This document shows positions 22,590 to 33,589 of a stretch of DNA of 64,000 nt, in pieces. The notes under the pieces are model-generated. The model was not told where the DNA came from and did no database searches. It was given only the letters and a program-made list of their open reading frames with translations. Within the stretch, counting starts at the first letter, position 1. Every line of letters starts with the position of its first letter. The stretch lies in the NCBI RefSeq assembly GCF_963924675.1, contig NC_089224.1, forward strand, positions 44,063,158-44,127,157, written 5' to 3'. Made by a program: the position numbers and the translations under genes. Origin of the DNA: Phocoena phocoena (lineage: Eukaryota > Chordata > Mammalia > Artiodactyla > Phocoenidae).

Positions 22590-22604
22590 TCTATTTATTA
22601 TCTT
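22590..22604. repeat. Right target-site copy of the ERV insertion
   Basis: 'tctatttattatctt' pairs with the copy at 16274-16288 (one mismatch). Confidence 0.65.
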
Positions 22605-23560
22605 AATAGCACCAATATCCTCTAATCACTTAAAACTGAAACCTAAAATTTATTTTTGATTCCCAGCTTTCCTTTAGTTCTTCACATTCAAAACCTGTTT
22701 TCCCAACTCTGACGATTCTAAATATTTTCTGTTACTTCTTATCCAACAGGCAGACTATCTTTAAAGTAACAGTTAAAAGCAAATGTGTATACATGTCAAG
22801 CATGCATGCCTGTATGTGTGTGTGTCCATGCACACACACACACAGAGCAAAGTTCAGGATGATCAATGTGCCCAGAACTTCTCAATCAGAAAACCTAGAA
22901 AGTTAAAATTCAGCATGAAAGTAAGTTTTGTACTTTATAGTTGAGAATGGGTGGCTTTTTTCTTACGTATCGGTAGAGGAATGGTGCATCATGATCTTTT
23001 CAGTTCCTAGTGTCTGGGAAGGTGTAAATTTAACCTGTTTCTCTCAATCTTCATAAAGGATATCTTAGATGCTCTACATTTTTCACCTAGAAAGCTCCAG
23101 CAGAATTTAATCTATTTCAGTCATTGTCCAGATGGCTTCCAGAGTCTATAATTATAGCACTATGATCCTGTTGTGCTGATGTTTAAAATCTTTTAATTCC
23201 ATCCACTTAATGATAAAAGAAAAATGCATAACACATTATTCACATCTTTCTTAATTTGACCTCTGCCTTATTTGCATGTATACCATGCCTCTGCTAATCA
23301 AATTATTTACAACTCTCCAAAAGTGCCCTGCTTGTTCTCTCCATCTTTTGCAAAATTTTCCTCTATCTGGAATGTGTTTGCACTATTTCCTGGAACTTCC
23401 CCAAGATTTAACATTTTCAATTTACTGATTTTGAAATTTCTTCATTTCGTTCATCCCACACATGCAAAACATAAGTTTTTTGAGTTCTTTGAAATCAGAC
23501 TTGAGAATTCCCTTCTCCATTGCCCCATTCTGCTTTATATATATGTTTCTCTTATATAGT
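22605..23560 (+). mobile_element. L2 LINE, continuation after the ERV
   Basis: Diverged L2 sequence resumes with 'ttgattcccagctttcc' and 'aaaacctgttttcccaactct', matching the L2 ORF2 and 3' region. Later phrases near 23330-23400 ('atcttttgcaaaattttcctctatctggaatgtg') fit the 3' UTR. With 15990-16273 it forms one L2 copy split by the ERV. A TG/CA hairpin lies at 22811-22844. Confidence 0.55.
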
Positions 23561-23950
23561 ACATTGGTTTCTTATTGCTACTTTAACAAATTATGACAAA
23601 CTCAGTGGTTTAAAACAACACAAAGTTATTATCTTACAGTTCTAGAGGTCACAAATCTGAAATGGGTTTCACTGTGCCAAAATCAAGGTGTTGGCAAGGG
23701 TATATGCCCTCTAGGGGTTATAGGGGGAGAATCTATTTCCTTTTCTTTCCCAGCTTTTAGGGGTCACTTGTAATCTTGGCTCCTGGCTCCCCCTTCCACC
23801 CTCAAAGCCAGCAGTCTAGATTCTTCAAATCCCTCTCTGACTCTGACTCTCAGCTTCTGTCGCCAAACATTTTCTCTTCTGACTCAATCACCTCCCCCTT
23901 ATAAGGACCCAATCTCAAATAGCTGCCTAGGCTATAAGCTATAGCCAATC
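23561..23950 (-). mobile_element. MLT1-type LTR (ERVL-MaLR)
   Basis: The plus strand reads 'ggtttcttattgctacttt', 'ctcagtggtttaaaacaac', 'ttatcttacagttctagagg', 'aaaatcaaggtgttggcaag' and 'ccttataaggaccc'. This is the reverse complement of a MaLR LTR. Two further copies of this kind lie at 32.3 and 40.1 kb. Old and non-coding. Confidence 0.7.
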
Positions 23951-24105
23951 AATAATTTCCATTCTTTGCTTCCAAAGTTTCTCTGTATAATTCTTTTCCC
24001 TATGGGGCAGCACTTCTAACCACTTCTGGTTTCTCACTGCCTGATTTGAATCTATTTTTGCTCAAACAAACTCTTAAAAATTTTAATACACCTCGGTTTA
24101 TCTTT

Positions 24106-24275
24106 TAACATCTCTGAGAACTACATTCATCAAAATTCCTCCCAATGCTTCTAAAAATTACAGATTCATGGGTCAGAGCTCAGATTTTCTAAATAAAATC
24201 TCTGGACTTGAGGCCCAGGAATCTTCATTTTAACAGATTCCACGATAATTATTACACAAACTAAAGTGTAAAAAT
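24106..24275 (+). mobile_element. MER5-like non-autonomous hAT DNA transposon
   Basis: Ordered phrases 'ctctgagaactacattcatcaaaatt', 'cttgaggcccaggaatcttc' and 'attttaacagattcc' match the MER5 pattern. The right end 'acacaaactaaagtg' is the expected terminal complement. Confidence 0.55.
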
Positions 24276-24319
24276 ATTACTAGAAGTCAGAGGCTGTGTA
24301 CTATTTTTCATCATTTTAC

Positions 24320-24400
24320 CTCGAGTTTCTAGCACACTATCTGATGCATACCAGACCCCAATAAATGAATGATTAAATGATGAATGAATGGATGTTTTAG
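24320..24400 (+). mobile_element. L2 3' terminal fragment
   Basis: 'ctagcacactatctgatgcat', then 'ccccaataaatgaatg' and 'gatgaatgaatgg' match the L2 3' terminus. Confidence 0.55.
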
Positions 24401-24839
24401 ATAACCTTTAAAATTACTTTCAACCACAAAACAGACCTTTTGATTATAAGGTGAAAGAGAGAAAACATAATGCTTTTTAAAAGAACATAGATTAGGCAAT
24501 TTCTAAATTACCTTCCAGCATAAATTTGCTTGTATATATAATTCATATAAAAGGAATCTTCAATATAGTCCAATTTGATAAGGGAGACAGCAAAGCAATA
24601 CTCTTGAATAAGATATAGCCATCTCCCAGCATTGTCATCCTCCCTTCTGGGAAATTTAGAACAGAGTCACAGAGCAACCTCAGACTGATGTGTTTACTTT
24701 TAAACACTTGGGCAACAAATAATTTTATGATGAAGCTAGAGCCATGAATATGAAAGTGATTTGAAAATCATAAAGTAATGGATAAATATAAATGGTTTTT
24801 ATTAGAGTTGAAACAGGTTTTAAGCTTGAATTCCTTCTT
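24401..24839. other. Unassigned DNA
   Basis: No gene or repeat was recognised. Confidence 0.4.
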
Positions 24840-25380
24840 TAATTTTCCCCTGTTCAGAAAAGCAGTGATGTTGCTTCCTGTGGCAGCGACAGAGGTGTGC
24901 TGCTCAGATCTCCTTTCAAGATAGAACTTGCTCTCCAGCTGTAAGGAGAGAAGTTGGTAGCTTCCAACTACAGCACATTTAGTATCCACCACAGCATTAA
25001 GACTCAATGCCATGCTCTTCCTGGGAAACTCCAGCCAGTGTCTAAGCATGACAGAATGACTATGCCTTGGCCATTTCTGATCAACGTGGGACCCCTCTAA
25101 TAGGCAGTCTGCTTGGGAGTTCTCCATTGGTTTGGCTGAGACTTTGCCAGATCTGAATTACAGTGTGAGGCTCTTCTTGCTCAATTTTTCTTTCTCGTCT
25201 CTTTCCTTCCACAGGTGTCTAATCTTCTTCATAATCTGCGGGGTTTCCCTGCTCAATCCTGTTTTCTCACACTTTATCTTTCACAGGCATTATCTCTGTC
25301 CCCCCACCCCCCGAGAAAAAACTCTTGCACACTTAACTTTGTCTCAGTGTTTGTTTCCTGAAGGATCCAAACTGACATAG
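24840..25380 (-). mobile_element. Possible ancient LTR-type repeat
   Basis: The stretch ends with 'gaaggatccaaactgacatag', wording typical of one end of an old mammalian LTR-like repeat, and its interior has G+C content higher than its surroundings. A 119-residue minus-strand open frame (24768-25127) lies within it and shows no domain; I regard it as chance. Family not assigned. Confidence 0.35.
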
Positions 25381-25454
25381 CCCGGACCGGAGCACAAACA
25401 CACGTCCCCTGCACTGGCAGGCGGACTATCAACCACTGCGCCACCAGGGAAGCC
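25381..25454 (-). mobile_element. CHR SINE fragment, head only
   Basis: Only the tRNA-like head of a short-form CHR SINE is present, from 'cccggaccggagcac' to 'ccaccagggaagcc' on the plus strand. The body and A-tail are missing and no target-site duplication is visible. L1-type insertion normally loses the 5' end, so loss of the 3' end points to a later deletion. Confidence 0.9.
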
Positions 25455-25934
25455 TCTCCATTTATACTTTAATTTCGTTGGGAAAATGTGTACTTGTCTT
25501 TTTCTCTACCTAGAAAGTAACTTCAGAGATTGCATTTGAGCTTACTTCTTATTGCACAAGAATTGTCAAGTAAACATACAGAAATGTCTGTAAATATTTT
25601 CTAAGTCAATGACACAAAATGCCCTTTATGTGAAAGGAGAGAACACAGATTTAAACAGTGACAAGCTTAGATGTGCTAATAAAATAAAACTTGATGCTCT
25701 ATAACTCATCTATTCTTCCCACTGTTTCATGGAGTAGTATGAAAACCTGTTGCCCAACTAACTAAAACTCCATTTCCTCTGATTTAAACACTCATATCAG
25801 TTTAATGTAGCTCATTTGAGATAAATTCTCAATCATTAAAAGCTCTGTTCAACCTTTCTTTGTTTCTCCCTCTGGGAGAGTTCACTTTGTCCTTCTGGAA
25901 GTAAGAGAATAGCCCTGATAAACCTAAATAACAA
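25455..25934. other. Unassigned A+T-rich DNA
   Basis: No gene or confident repeat was seen. Confidence 0.4.
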
Positions 25935-26110
25935 CAACAACACAAATTTCTATGGGCCAGGTACTATATTCATTTTATAGTAATAATCTCATTTATTCTT
26001 CATAAAAATTCTATGAAGGTGTTACTTATTGTTAATCTCTCAAGGGAATGAATTATGGCTTAGAGAGTTTAGACAACTAGCAAAAAGAACTGGGAAACTG
26101 CAACCCAAGT
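25935..26110 (-). mobile_element. MIR SINE fragment
   Basis: The plus strand has 'tatgggccaggtactatat', 'atctcatttattcttcataa' and 'ggcttagagagtttagacaact', the reverse complement of the MIR core in the right order. Diverged. Confidence 0.65.
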
Positions 26111-27677
26111 ATGATTGCCCCAAGACCACAGTCTAAACTAGTATACTTTCATCTCAGACATAAAGTTTTACATGATATTCATCTAGCAAAAGGTACAGCT
26201 TTCTCCAGAGATGGACTTCTTTCCAAACACAAGCGGGAAAAACACTTTGAACTGCCCACTGGAGTCCACATGTGTGAGAACCTAAGACAAAACTCAAATA
26301 GGAAATTTAAAAGAAAGGCATTAATTAATTGGGCAAGGGATATTTTCTACTTTCAGACCATCAAAAGCACTACATTTTCCCCTTACACTTCAAATTACCT
26401 GATTGACTTATCTACTAAAGACAGACCTAATCTGAACAAATGGCCATAGCCTTGAGAGCTTCCAAAGCTGATATGCAAAGATGGTTGGGATTCAAGGCAA
26501 TGCAGAATGTGCTGCAGGAAGCTTTCAAAGTACAAATTAACCCATTTATTATGTCTGTGATAAAGTGGCATGTTTTCCTTGTATAATATTTCTCATGTTT
26601 TCCATAAACCATAGTTTAGCATCCTTTTGGAAGATTAAAACGAGAAGTCATTCCTAGTGCTAACAAATATTTTGGTTGAGTGGTATAATTGCTCTACTGG
26701 GCCTCATAACTTGGCAGCTGGTCTCTTCAATTACACTTTTTAAGTAGGACAAAACTCTGAAAGAAAGCAAACCCTTGATCCTAAGTCCTGCAATGGGATT
26801 GGACATGCTGTGCTATCTTCCCAAGGCACATTTCCTTAGGCAAAAGTGTGTCTTTGCAGATGGTTACTTCTGGTCACTTACTATTACCACAAACAATTAC
26901 ATTCTCTTTTCTGGTTCCTATAGGCCAGCTATCTAAAATTAAATTAAAATGTACACATTTTTGTAAGGAGAACAGACTTAATTAAATAAACCATGATAAC
27001 TAATCAATCCTTCTGAAAAACATGCTGTGGTCGGCATAGTTTCAGTGAAACCTCAGTAATGGTGTTTCAAGTGTCATGATTTTAGTTTTATTGTTATATA
27101 AAAAAATCCTCAAATTGAATTGGTTCTTTTTTATATAATAGGGGAAAATAGTTCACCTTTTCTTGGATTATATATCTTCCTTTCTATTCTGAGTAAGTGT
27201 TGGCTGTTTTTGTCTCTGCCTTCCCATCCTCCCCAAGCTAGAATCAAAGATACTTTCTATATGCATACTTAACCCTATCCAGTATGTGGAGTACGGAACT
27301 ATTTTGCTGGTCAAAATTTGTCAAGTATTGGCGATGTCACATGGTGCAACCAACTAGTATTCAAGGCACTCTTAAACAATGCAGTCCCACAACCAAGTAT
27401 GTTCTTGAATTAGTCTACATGTCAGAGATCCAGACCTGATGTTTCTGGGATGAGCTATGTGCAGATGTAGGTTGAACAAGCCAGTTTTTACTCATCTAGG
27501 TGTCATGTACTTGTGATTTTGGATTTCAATTTTCCCAAATTCTTTATTTATGCCTTTTAGTTCCTTCCTTGATTATAGCTCTTACATTATAAATTATACT
27601 TAATACCAGACCTCATGCATTTGCTAGTGATCCTGAGGTGTCCCAGAACATTTTTTTTTGCCAAAACTAATGAATAT
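26111..27677. other. Unassigned intergenic DNA
   Basis: No recognisable repeat. The open frame 26111-26449 (112 residues, Lys/Arg/His-rich) has no domain I recognise and no splice or start context that supports it. Confidence 0.4.
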
Positions 27678-27685
27678 GAGCATTT

Positions 27686-28075
27686 AAAATAATTAATTAA
27701 TTAAATTTATTTTTGGCTGCGTTGGGTCTTCATTGCTGCATGCGGGCTTTCTCTAGTTGTGGTGAGTGGGAGCTACTCTTTGTTGCAGGGCGCATGCTTC
27801 TCATCGTGGTGGCTTCTCTTGTCACAGAGCACGGGCTCTAGGCACATGGGTTTCAGTAGTTGTGGCATGCAAGCTCAGTAGTTGTGGCTTGCGGGCTCTA
27901 GAGCACAGGCTCAGTAGTTGTGGCTCATGGGCTCCGCGGTACGTGGGATCTTCCCGGAGCAGGGATCAAACCAATGTCGCCTGCATTGGCAGGTGGATTC
28001 CTAACCACTGTGCCCCCAGGGAAGTCCTTTTTAAAAAAATTAATTAATTAATTAGTTTTATTTTTGGCTGTGTTG
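27686..28075 (-). mobile_element. Dimeric CHR SINE: full copy fused to a truncated copy
   Basis: A full long-form CHR SINE on the minus strand (27686-28027, head complement 'gtgcccccagggaagtcc') is followed directly by a 48-base tail-end piece of a second CHR SINE (28028-28075), ending 'ttttggctgtgttgg'. The 8-base repeat 'gagcattt' flanks the whole composite at 27678-27685 and 28076-28083, not the single units. Confidence 0.85.
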
Positions 28076-28083
28076 GAGCATTT

Positions 28084-29339
28084 TCATAAAGTGGGTGGCC
28101 ACTTTTTATGGCAGTCCCTGGAACTACAAATTGGATCCAAAATGTAGCTTGATATTTTTCACTAATTTATAGTTCTAATAAAAATCAATTAAGAAGCAAC
28201 AATTAGGTTGAAACAAGGACTGTATCAATACATTCAAAACAATCAATTGATTCTATTTTTCCATAATGTCACACATTTTCTTTTCTCGTATGCAGTCATT
28301 ATCCTCATATATTCTTTGAAGAACAAGTCCCTGAGCAAGAAATCCACTATTTAAACTTTCATCAAGTTATCAAAACTTCTTAACAATGAGGGATAAAGGG
28401 AAAATGAGTCTTACATACAACTTGTCCCTATCCTTACCACTTCCACAGTCAGACAGTTTTAAAGACTAAAAGCATTTTAAACTTCTGAAAAAAAATCAAA
28501 AGAAAAGTAAGTTTTTTGCCCCAGCTTCAACTGTTTTGTTCACTTACATATTTTCTTTTATTCTTTACATTTCACCTAATTGTTTTTTCCTTCTCATTCT
28601 TACTCTATTCCCTCTACCTCTCCTTCCTCCTAGATGTGCTTCCTTTTATTTTAATAGTAAGTGTCAAACAACATGCCATATATGTTGGGAAGTGCTGAGA
28701 AACTAAGTCCACAAAATTTCTGGGTTAGAAACATGCCAACAATTTACAAAATGTTTAAAAAATATATTTTCCTCTTTGAATTTTGTTTTGTTTTATTATT
28801 GCTCATGATGCAAAATGAGGAACATCCAACTCCTCTAAAAAGGATTTTATGAAAAAATAGTCAACCCAACTTTAATGGGCAAAATTTTGTTCCAGTTTGT
28901 TCTTGAAAGGTTTTCCCAAAGTTAAGTTCAACACCATAGTCATTTCCTAATTCTGCCCCAGAAGGGTAAAAGGTTGTTTGTGTAAAGAGCATGGATCTTT
29001 TTTCCCTTCCCAGCTGACTAACTTTGGCAAATAATCTTGTCTGGATCAATGTTATAGACCTGGCAACATTCTAATGAGCATTAAGTGAGATGACACAAAC
29101 ATGGTTCCAAAAAATCTAGATGCTAAATACATGTTCATATCTCTCACTCTTATGTAGTCAACTTGTCTGTATGAGTGTTACTGATAGGGTTACAATAATT
29201 AAGGAGGAAATGAGGGCTACTTATTTATTTATTTACTTATTGTCTGAGTTGTATAACTTTGATTTCATGGTTTCAGATACAAAATTCATTATTTGGATAT
29301 TGCTTTAAAATTCACAAAATCACTTTACATATCATCCTT
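28084..29339. other. Unassigned A+T-rich DNA
   Basis: No gene or confident repeat. The frames at 28516-28852 are hydrophobic because the strand is T-rich. Confidence 0.4.
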
Positions 29340-29845
29340 CTCATTTTATTTAAATAGAATTATGAAGTTGAGTGGGTAAATATTATGTCTTACAAATGGA
29401 AAAAGTGGGTCAGAGAGTCAGAGTAGTTTCATTGTTACAGCTAGTGGTTGACAAGCTGAATCCAAAAGCTAGGTCTCTTTTTTTTTAAAATTAATTTTTA
29501 TTGGACTATAGTTGCTTTACAATGTTGTGTTAGTTTCTGCTGTACAGCAAAATGAATCAGCTATTCGTATGCGTATATTCCCTCTTTTTTGGACTTCCTT
29601 CCCATATAGGTCACCACAGAACATTGAGTAGAGTTCTCTCTGCTATTCAATAGGTTCTGATTAGTTATCTATTTTATGCACAGTAGTGTATATATGTCAC
29701 CCCCAATTTCCCAATTCATCCCACCCAACTCTTCCCCTGCTGGTATCTAAATGTACATTCTCTACGTCTGTGTCTCTATTTCTGCAAAAGCTAGGTCTCT
29801 TGACATCTATTCAAACTGTATTTCTAATACAGAGTGTATAATTAA
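29340..29845 (-). mobile_element. MIR SINE fragment split by an L1
   Basis: The plus strand shows 'acaaatggaaaaagtgggtcagagag' and 'gttacagctagtggttgaca', the reverse complement of the MIR core. It is interrupted at 29480-29785 and resumes with 'gctaggtctcttgacatcta'. Diverged. Confidence 0.6.
29480..29785 (-). mobile_element. Short L1 3' end with exact target-site duplication
   Basis: About 300 bases of cetartiodactyl L1 3' UTR in reverse orientation, starting with a T-rich tail and 'ttggactatagttgctttac'. Perfect 16-base copies of 'aaaagctaggtctctt' flank it at 29464-29479 and 29786-29801. Severely 5' truncated; no coding sequence. Confidence 0.94.
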
Positions 29846-29904
29846 ATTTAAGAACAATGTGTACCATAATATATGGTAGACAGCACTGTTTCGTGGTGGC
29901 CCAC

Positions 29905-30145
29905 ATAACATAATAATTAAGAGCATGGACTCTAGATCCAGATTTTGAGTGTGCAAACCTCAGCTCTGCCAATTATCTTATGCTTTTGTGCTCCTCGGTT
30001 TCTCATTTGCAAAATGGGTATAATATTAGTTACTACTTCATTGGGTTGTTATGAAAATTAAGTGACTTAATGTATGTAAATTGTTTAGCATAGGACTTGG
30101 CACATAATAATTGCTATATGTGTTTGCTGTCATTATTATTATCAT
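29905..30145 (+). mobile_element. MIR SINE
   Basis: Near-complete MIR: 'aattaagagcatggactct', 'cagctctgccaattatctta', 'tttgcaaaatgggtataat', 'gggttgttatgaaaattaag' and 'acttggcacataataattgc' in order. Confidence 0.88.
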
Positions 30146-30214
30146 TGCATAAGCTAGAAAGAATTATAAGAGCAAATCTGATGGTGAATAATATAAATCC
30201 ATCAGATACGGGAT

Positions 30215-30400
30215 ATAATCAGATATTTTATTTACTTCTCAGTGAAAGATGTATATTAACCATATTTTACAATTGAGTAAATTTATGCTCAAAAAAGTAA
30301 AAAAATACTCATTCAAGTTCATGCAACTAATATGTGTTAGAAAAGAGTTTAAATGAAAATCTTTCTTCAAAGCCCATGTGCCTTCCATTCTAACACAAAA
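30215..30400 (-). mobile_element. MIR SINE fragment
   Basis: The plus strand shows 'ccatattttacaattgag', 'catgcaactaatatgtgttag' and 'caaagcccatgtgccttcc', which fits the reversed MIR. More diverged than the plus-strand copy beside it. Confidence 0.6.
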
Positions 30401-30567
30401 TGTCTCTTAATCTAGTATTTTAGTTTTCACATGAGCAAAGGAGGGTCAAGGGAGAATAACTGAGTCCTAGGAATGATGTCTAGTTAGTAACTAGCTTAAA
30501 CTAGGACCCAGAACTCCTAAATCAGAGTTCAGTGCTTACATGAAACCAGGCTATGACCTAAATAACT

Positions 30568-30592
30568 GTTTTGTTTTGTTTTGTTTTGTTTT
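30568..30592. repeat. (TTTTG)n microsatellite
   Basis: Five units of a TTTTG pentamer. Confidence 0.95.
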
Positions 30593-32330
30593 AATTGCCC
30601 ATGATCTCATGTTACTGTCAGTGCTTTTTATGTTAAAAACTTATTGTAGAGAATAAGGAAAGGGAAGCAGTTTTTAAAATTAATGAGGCATTTGTTCTCT
30701 TTATGTACAAATCCTAACAAAACGACAGGCAGACTGATACATAATTCATAGAAGCTAACAAATTACAGTGCATTTGCAAAAATGACCTGTTCTTTCCTAC
30801 TTATTTTCTGCATGGTACATTAATGTAAAAAATAACATAGTGGTAAATATAGACAGTGTAGTACAACAAACAATATTGGAACAATGTACTGATATAACCC
30901 ATGCCAGAAATGCTAGCAGAGCAATTAGAGGGCTCACACAGTTTGAAAATGAGGTTGAAAGGTCAACCAAGCTTTTATTTCAGCAAATATTATTTTATGC
31001 TTTATATTCTTTTTACAGCGAGGATTCAATTCTTTATTACTAGAAAGACCAATCAGATATTACAAATTCTATTCTTAAATCCTAGCAAATGGATGTTGTT
31101 TAGGCTTTCAAGAATCACATGAACACATTAAGTATACAGACTTATACCACTAAGCTATGCCTCCATAAGAACTGAAAATTACTGTAACCCCAAGTATAAC
31201 ATTCAAAATGGCAGATTTCCAGATCTGCCCCTGGAAGAGACTGTGTTAGCTGACAGGGAAAGGACTGCAGGTGAAAAGAAAAGCTTTCTTTTCTCAAGGT
31301 TAAGGAGTACAGTTTCACCTTCATCATTGCTTTTCAGTTCTGGGATGAGAACCCACTAACGGCCTAGATGGACTATGGATACCTCAGACAAAATTACAGG
31401 CTCTGAGACACTGGGGAAGAAAACCAAAATAAACACAAATAAAAACAATCAGATAATAAAAAAATTAAATTATAAGATATTTGGGGTACTTGGAAGCATA
31501 TATTAATAAAGCTTGTAATAAAGAGAAAGCAGGCAATTTTTTAAAATATTATTATTCACATAATATTAGCCTGCATAACATGTGGTTGGAAAAATGCCAA
31601 CTGATATTTTAAGCTGTAAACTAGGATTCTTCCATATGTATGGCACTTGTATGTATGGATATTCATTTTACTGTTATTCTTCTCCATTAGTGGTGCTTAT
31701 CTCGTGAATGTGCTTCTTTTTATTTAACATAATATTCCCCATACAGATCAGAACTAAGAGCTTCTTGGCATTAAGAGGACAGAATGGCCACAGATTATAT
31801 CAGAATTCAAATACTAAAGAGAGCAGACACCATATATGCGTGCATTAAATGCACGGTAATTGTTAGATGTATTATTAAGAATCCTTTAAAATAACAAAGA
31901 CACAGATTCCTAAATTCAAAACTCTAAGCTTTGTTTGTCCATATCCATGTTCATAAACATGCATTGCCTGGGAGTATATGAATATCTTTTGATGCAAAAT
32001 CATAGAAACAGAATCAATCAATATTAATTGGTGTTTTTGATAGTCAAGAGAAAGTGCTATGTGACGTGAGTAAATAATGACATAAATTTTCTTCCCTCCT
32101 CGTGAGGGTATCTACCAGTCCTTTGGGAAGAGATGGCATATGTGTTAAAAATAGGGTCTAGTGAAACCAGGACCAGCAACCAGAAATCCGATTGCTAGAT
32201 CCTCTAAGGAAAAGAGAATGTTGCTTTGGAAGTTAGCTAGCGTTAATCTATGGAATGTTTAGTTTAACAGAGCAATTAGAGGACTCACACAGTTTCAAAA
32301 TGTTGGGGAGGGTTCTTTGGGTGAGATAGT
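30593..32330. other. Unassigned DNA with a dispersed 35-bp repeat
   Basis: No gene was recognised. A 35-base segment at 30917-30951 recurs at 32278-32312 with two mismatches. Open frames 30840-31122 overlap each other and look like chance. Confidence 0.45.
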
Positions 32331-32825
32331 GTATTAGTTTCATACCTTGCTGTAAAAAATTACCACATATTTAGCAGCTTAAAAACAATATAAATTAATT
32401 TTCTTACAGTTCTGAAGATTAGAAGTCCAAACTGCATTCATTGTATAGGCTAAAAATTGGTGTTGGCAGGGCTAGTTCCTTCTCAAGGCTCTAGGGGAGA
32501 ATCCACTTCATTGTCTTTTCCAGTTTCTAAAGGCTGCCTGCCTTTCTTATCCCACGGCCCCTTCCTCCAACTTCAAGGCTCATCCACAACAATCTCTGCT
32601 CTGGAATCACAACTCCTCTCTGACTTTGATCCTCTTGCCTCCCTTTTGTCAGAACCTTTGTGATTATATTGGTTTTACTTGGATAATGTAGGATAATCTT
32701 TCTATCCCAAGATCCTTAACTTAATTCCACCTGCAAAGTTCCTTTTGCCATGTGAGGTAATATATTTACAGGTTCCAGGGATTAGAATGTGGACATATTT
32801 AGGTGAACATTTCTCTGTCTACCAG
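32331..32825 (-). mobile_element. MLT1-type LTR (ERVL-MaLR)
   Basis: Nearly complete reversed MaLR LTR. It starts 'tgtattagtttcataccttg', has 'ttcttacagttctgaagatt', 'ctaggggagaatccact' and 'ccttttgccatgtgagg', and ends near 'attagaatgtggacatat'. The plus-strand open frames inside it are chance. Confidence 0.75.
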
Positions 32826-33589
32826 AGATGGAAATGCATGCACAGTGGTATCAAATTAAGTGCCCAAGTCCTATACCATGACAATACTCAGAGGCTCTGG
32901 AAGTCATGCTTTTTGAGGGACTCTCATTTTAATAATAAATACTTTTCAGTAACTGATACATGTCTAACAAAGTGCTCTATGCCAGAGATAAGTTGTGTAG
33001 ATCCACTTCCTGTTTTTAAAGAAACTTCAGTCTAGTGTGGGTTTCTAAAAACTTTTTGACCATGATCCATTGTAGAAAATACATTTTTCTTTACAATGCA
33101 GTTCACATTTACTTCATGTGTATATGGGTGTTGGTGAAACAATTTCATAAAACAATTCACAGCCTAGTAGGAATCTAGCATTTTCTATACTATCCTTTTC
33201 ATTTAAAGAAAAATATATTGATCACCACCCTTTATTGTGCTTTTATTGACAAAAGATACAGGTAACTAAATGTATAAAGTATCTACTGATTTTATAAGTA
33301 AAACACATAGACACATGTATCAGAGTGTAATAAAATATTCTGATGCATTATTTAAGGTGAATCTTAAAATGTGAGTAACCATTGGCACTCAGAGCCAATG
33401 GGTGGAGTAGTCCAAGCAAAGAAGGCAAAACCTAAAAGTATTACCCAAAGTGGCATAGTCAGGAAACTTCAGTCCTAAGAGTTCAAAATGGCTGAAAAAT
33501 AGGGTATAATTGGAAGCTTGTAAAGAGATGAGGCAAACAAGTAAGTTAGAAAGATGAACTAATCATGGGTCTGTTTGAAGGCTTTCATT
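32826..33589. other. Unassigned, one possible DNA-transposon patch
   Basis: Around 33035-33170 the wording ('ctttttgaccatgatccat') resembles an old hAT-type element, but the match is too weak to name. Otherwise nothing recognised. Confidence 0.35.

Noticed and set aside
24768..25127. 119-residue minus-strand open frame, longest outside recognised L1 or SINE
   Set aside because: No domain, no splice or start context, and it overlaps a likely old LTR repeat. A protein search with no mammalian ortholog would confirm rejection.
26111..26449. 112-residue plus-strand open frame with Lys/His-rich composition
   Set aside because: No zinc-finger spacing or other motif. A frame of this length is expected by chance in 64 kb searched on six frames.
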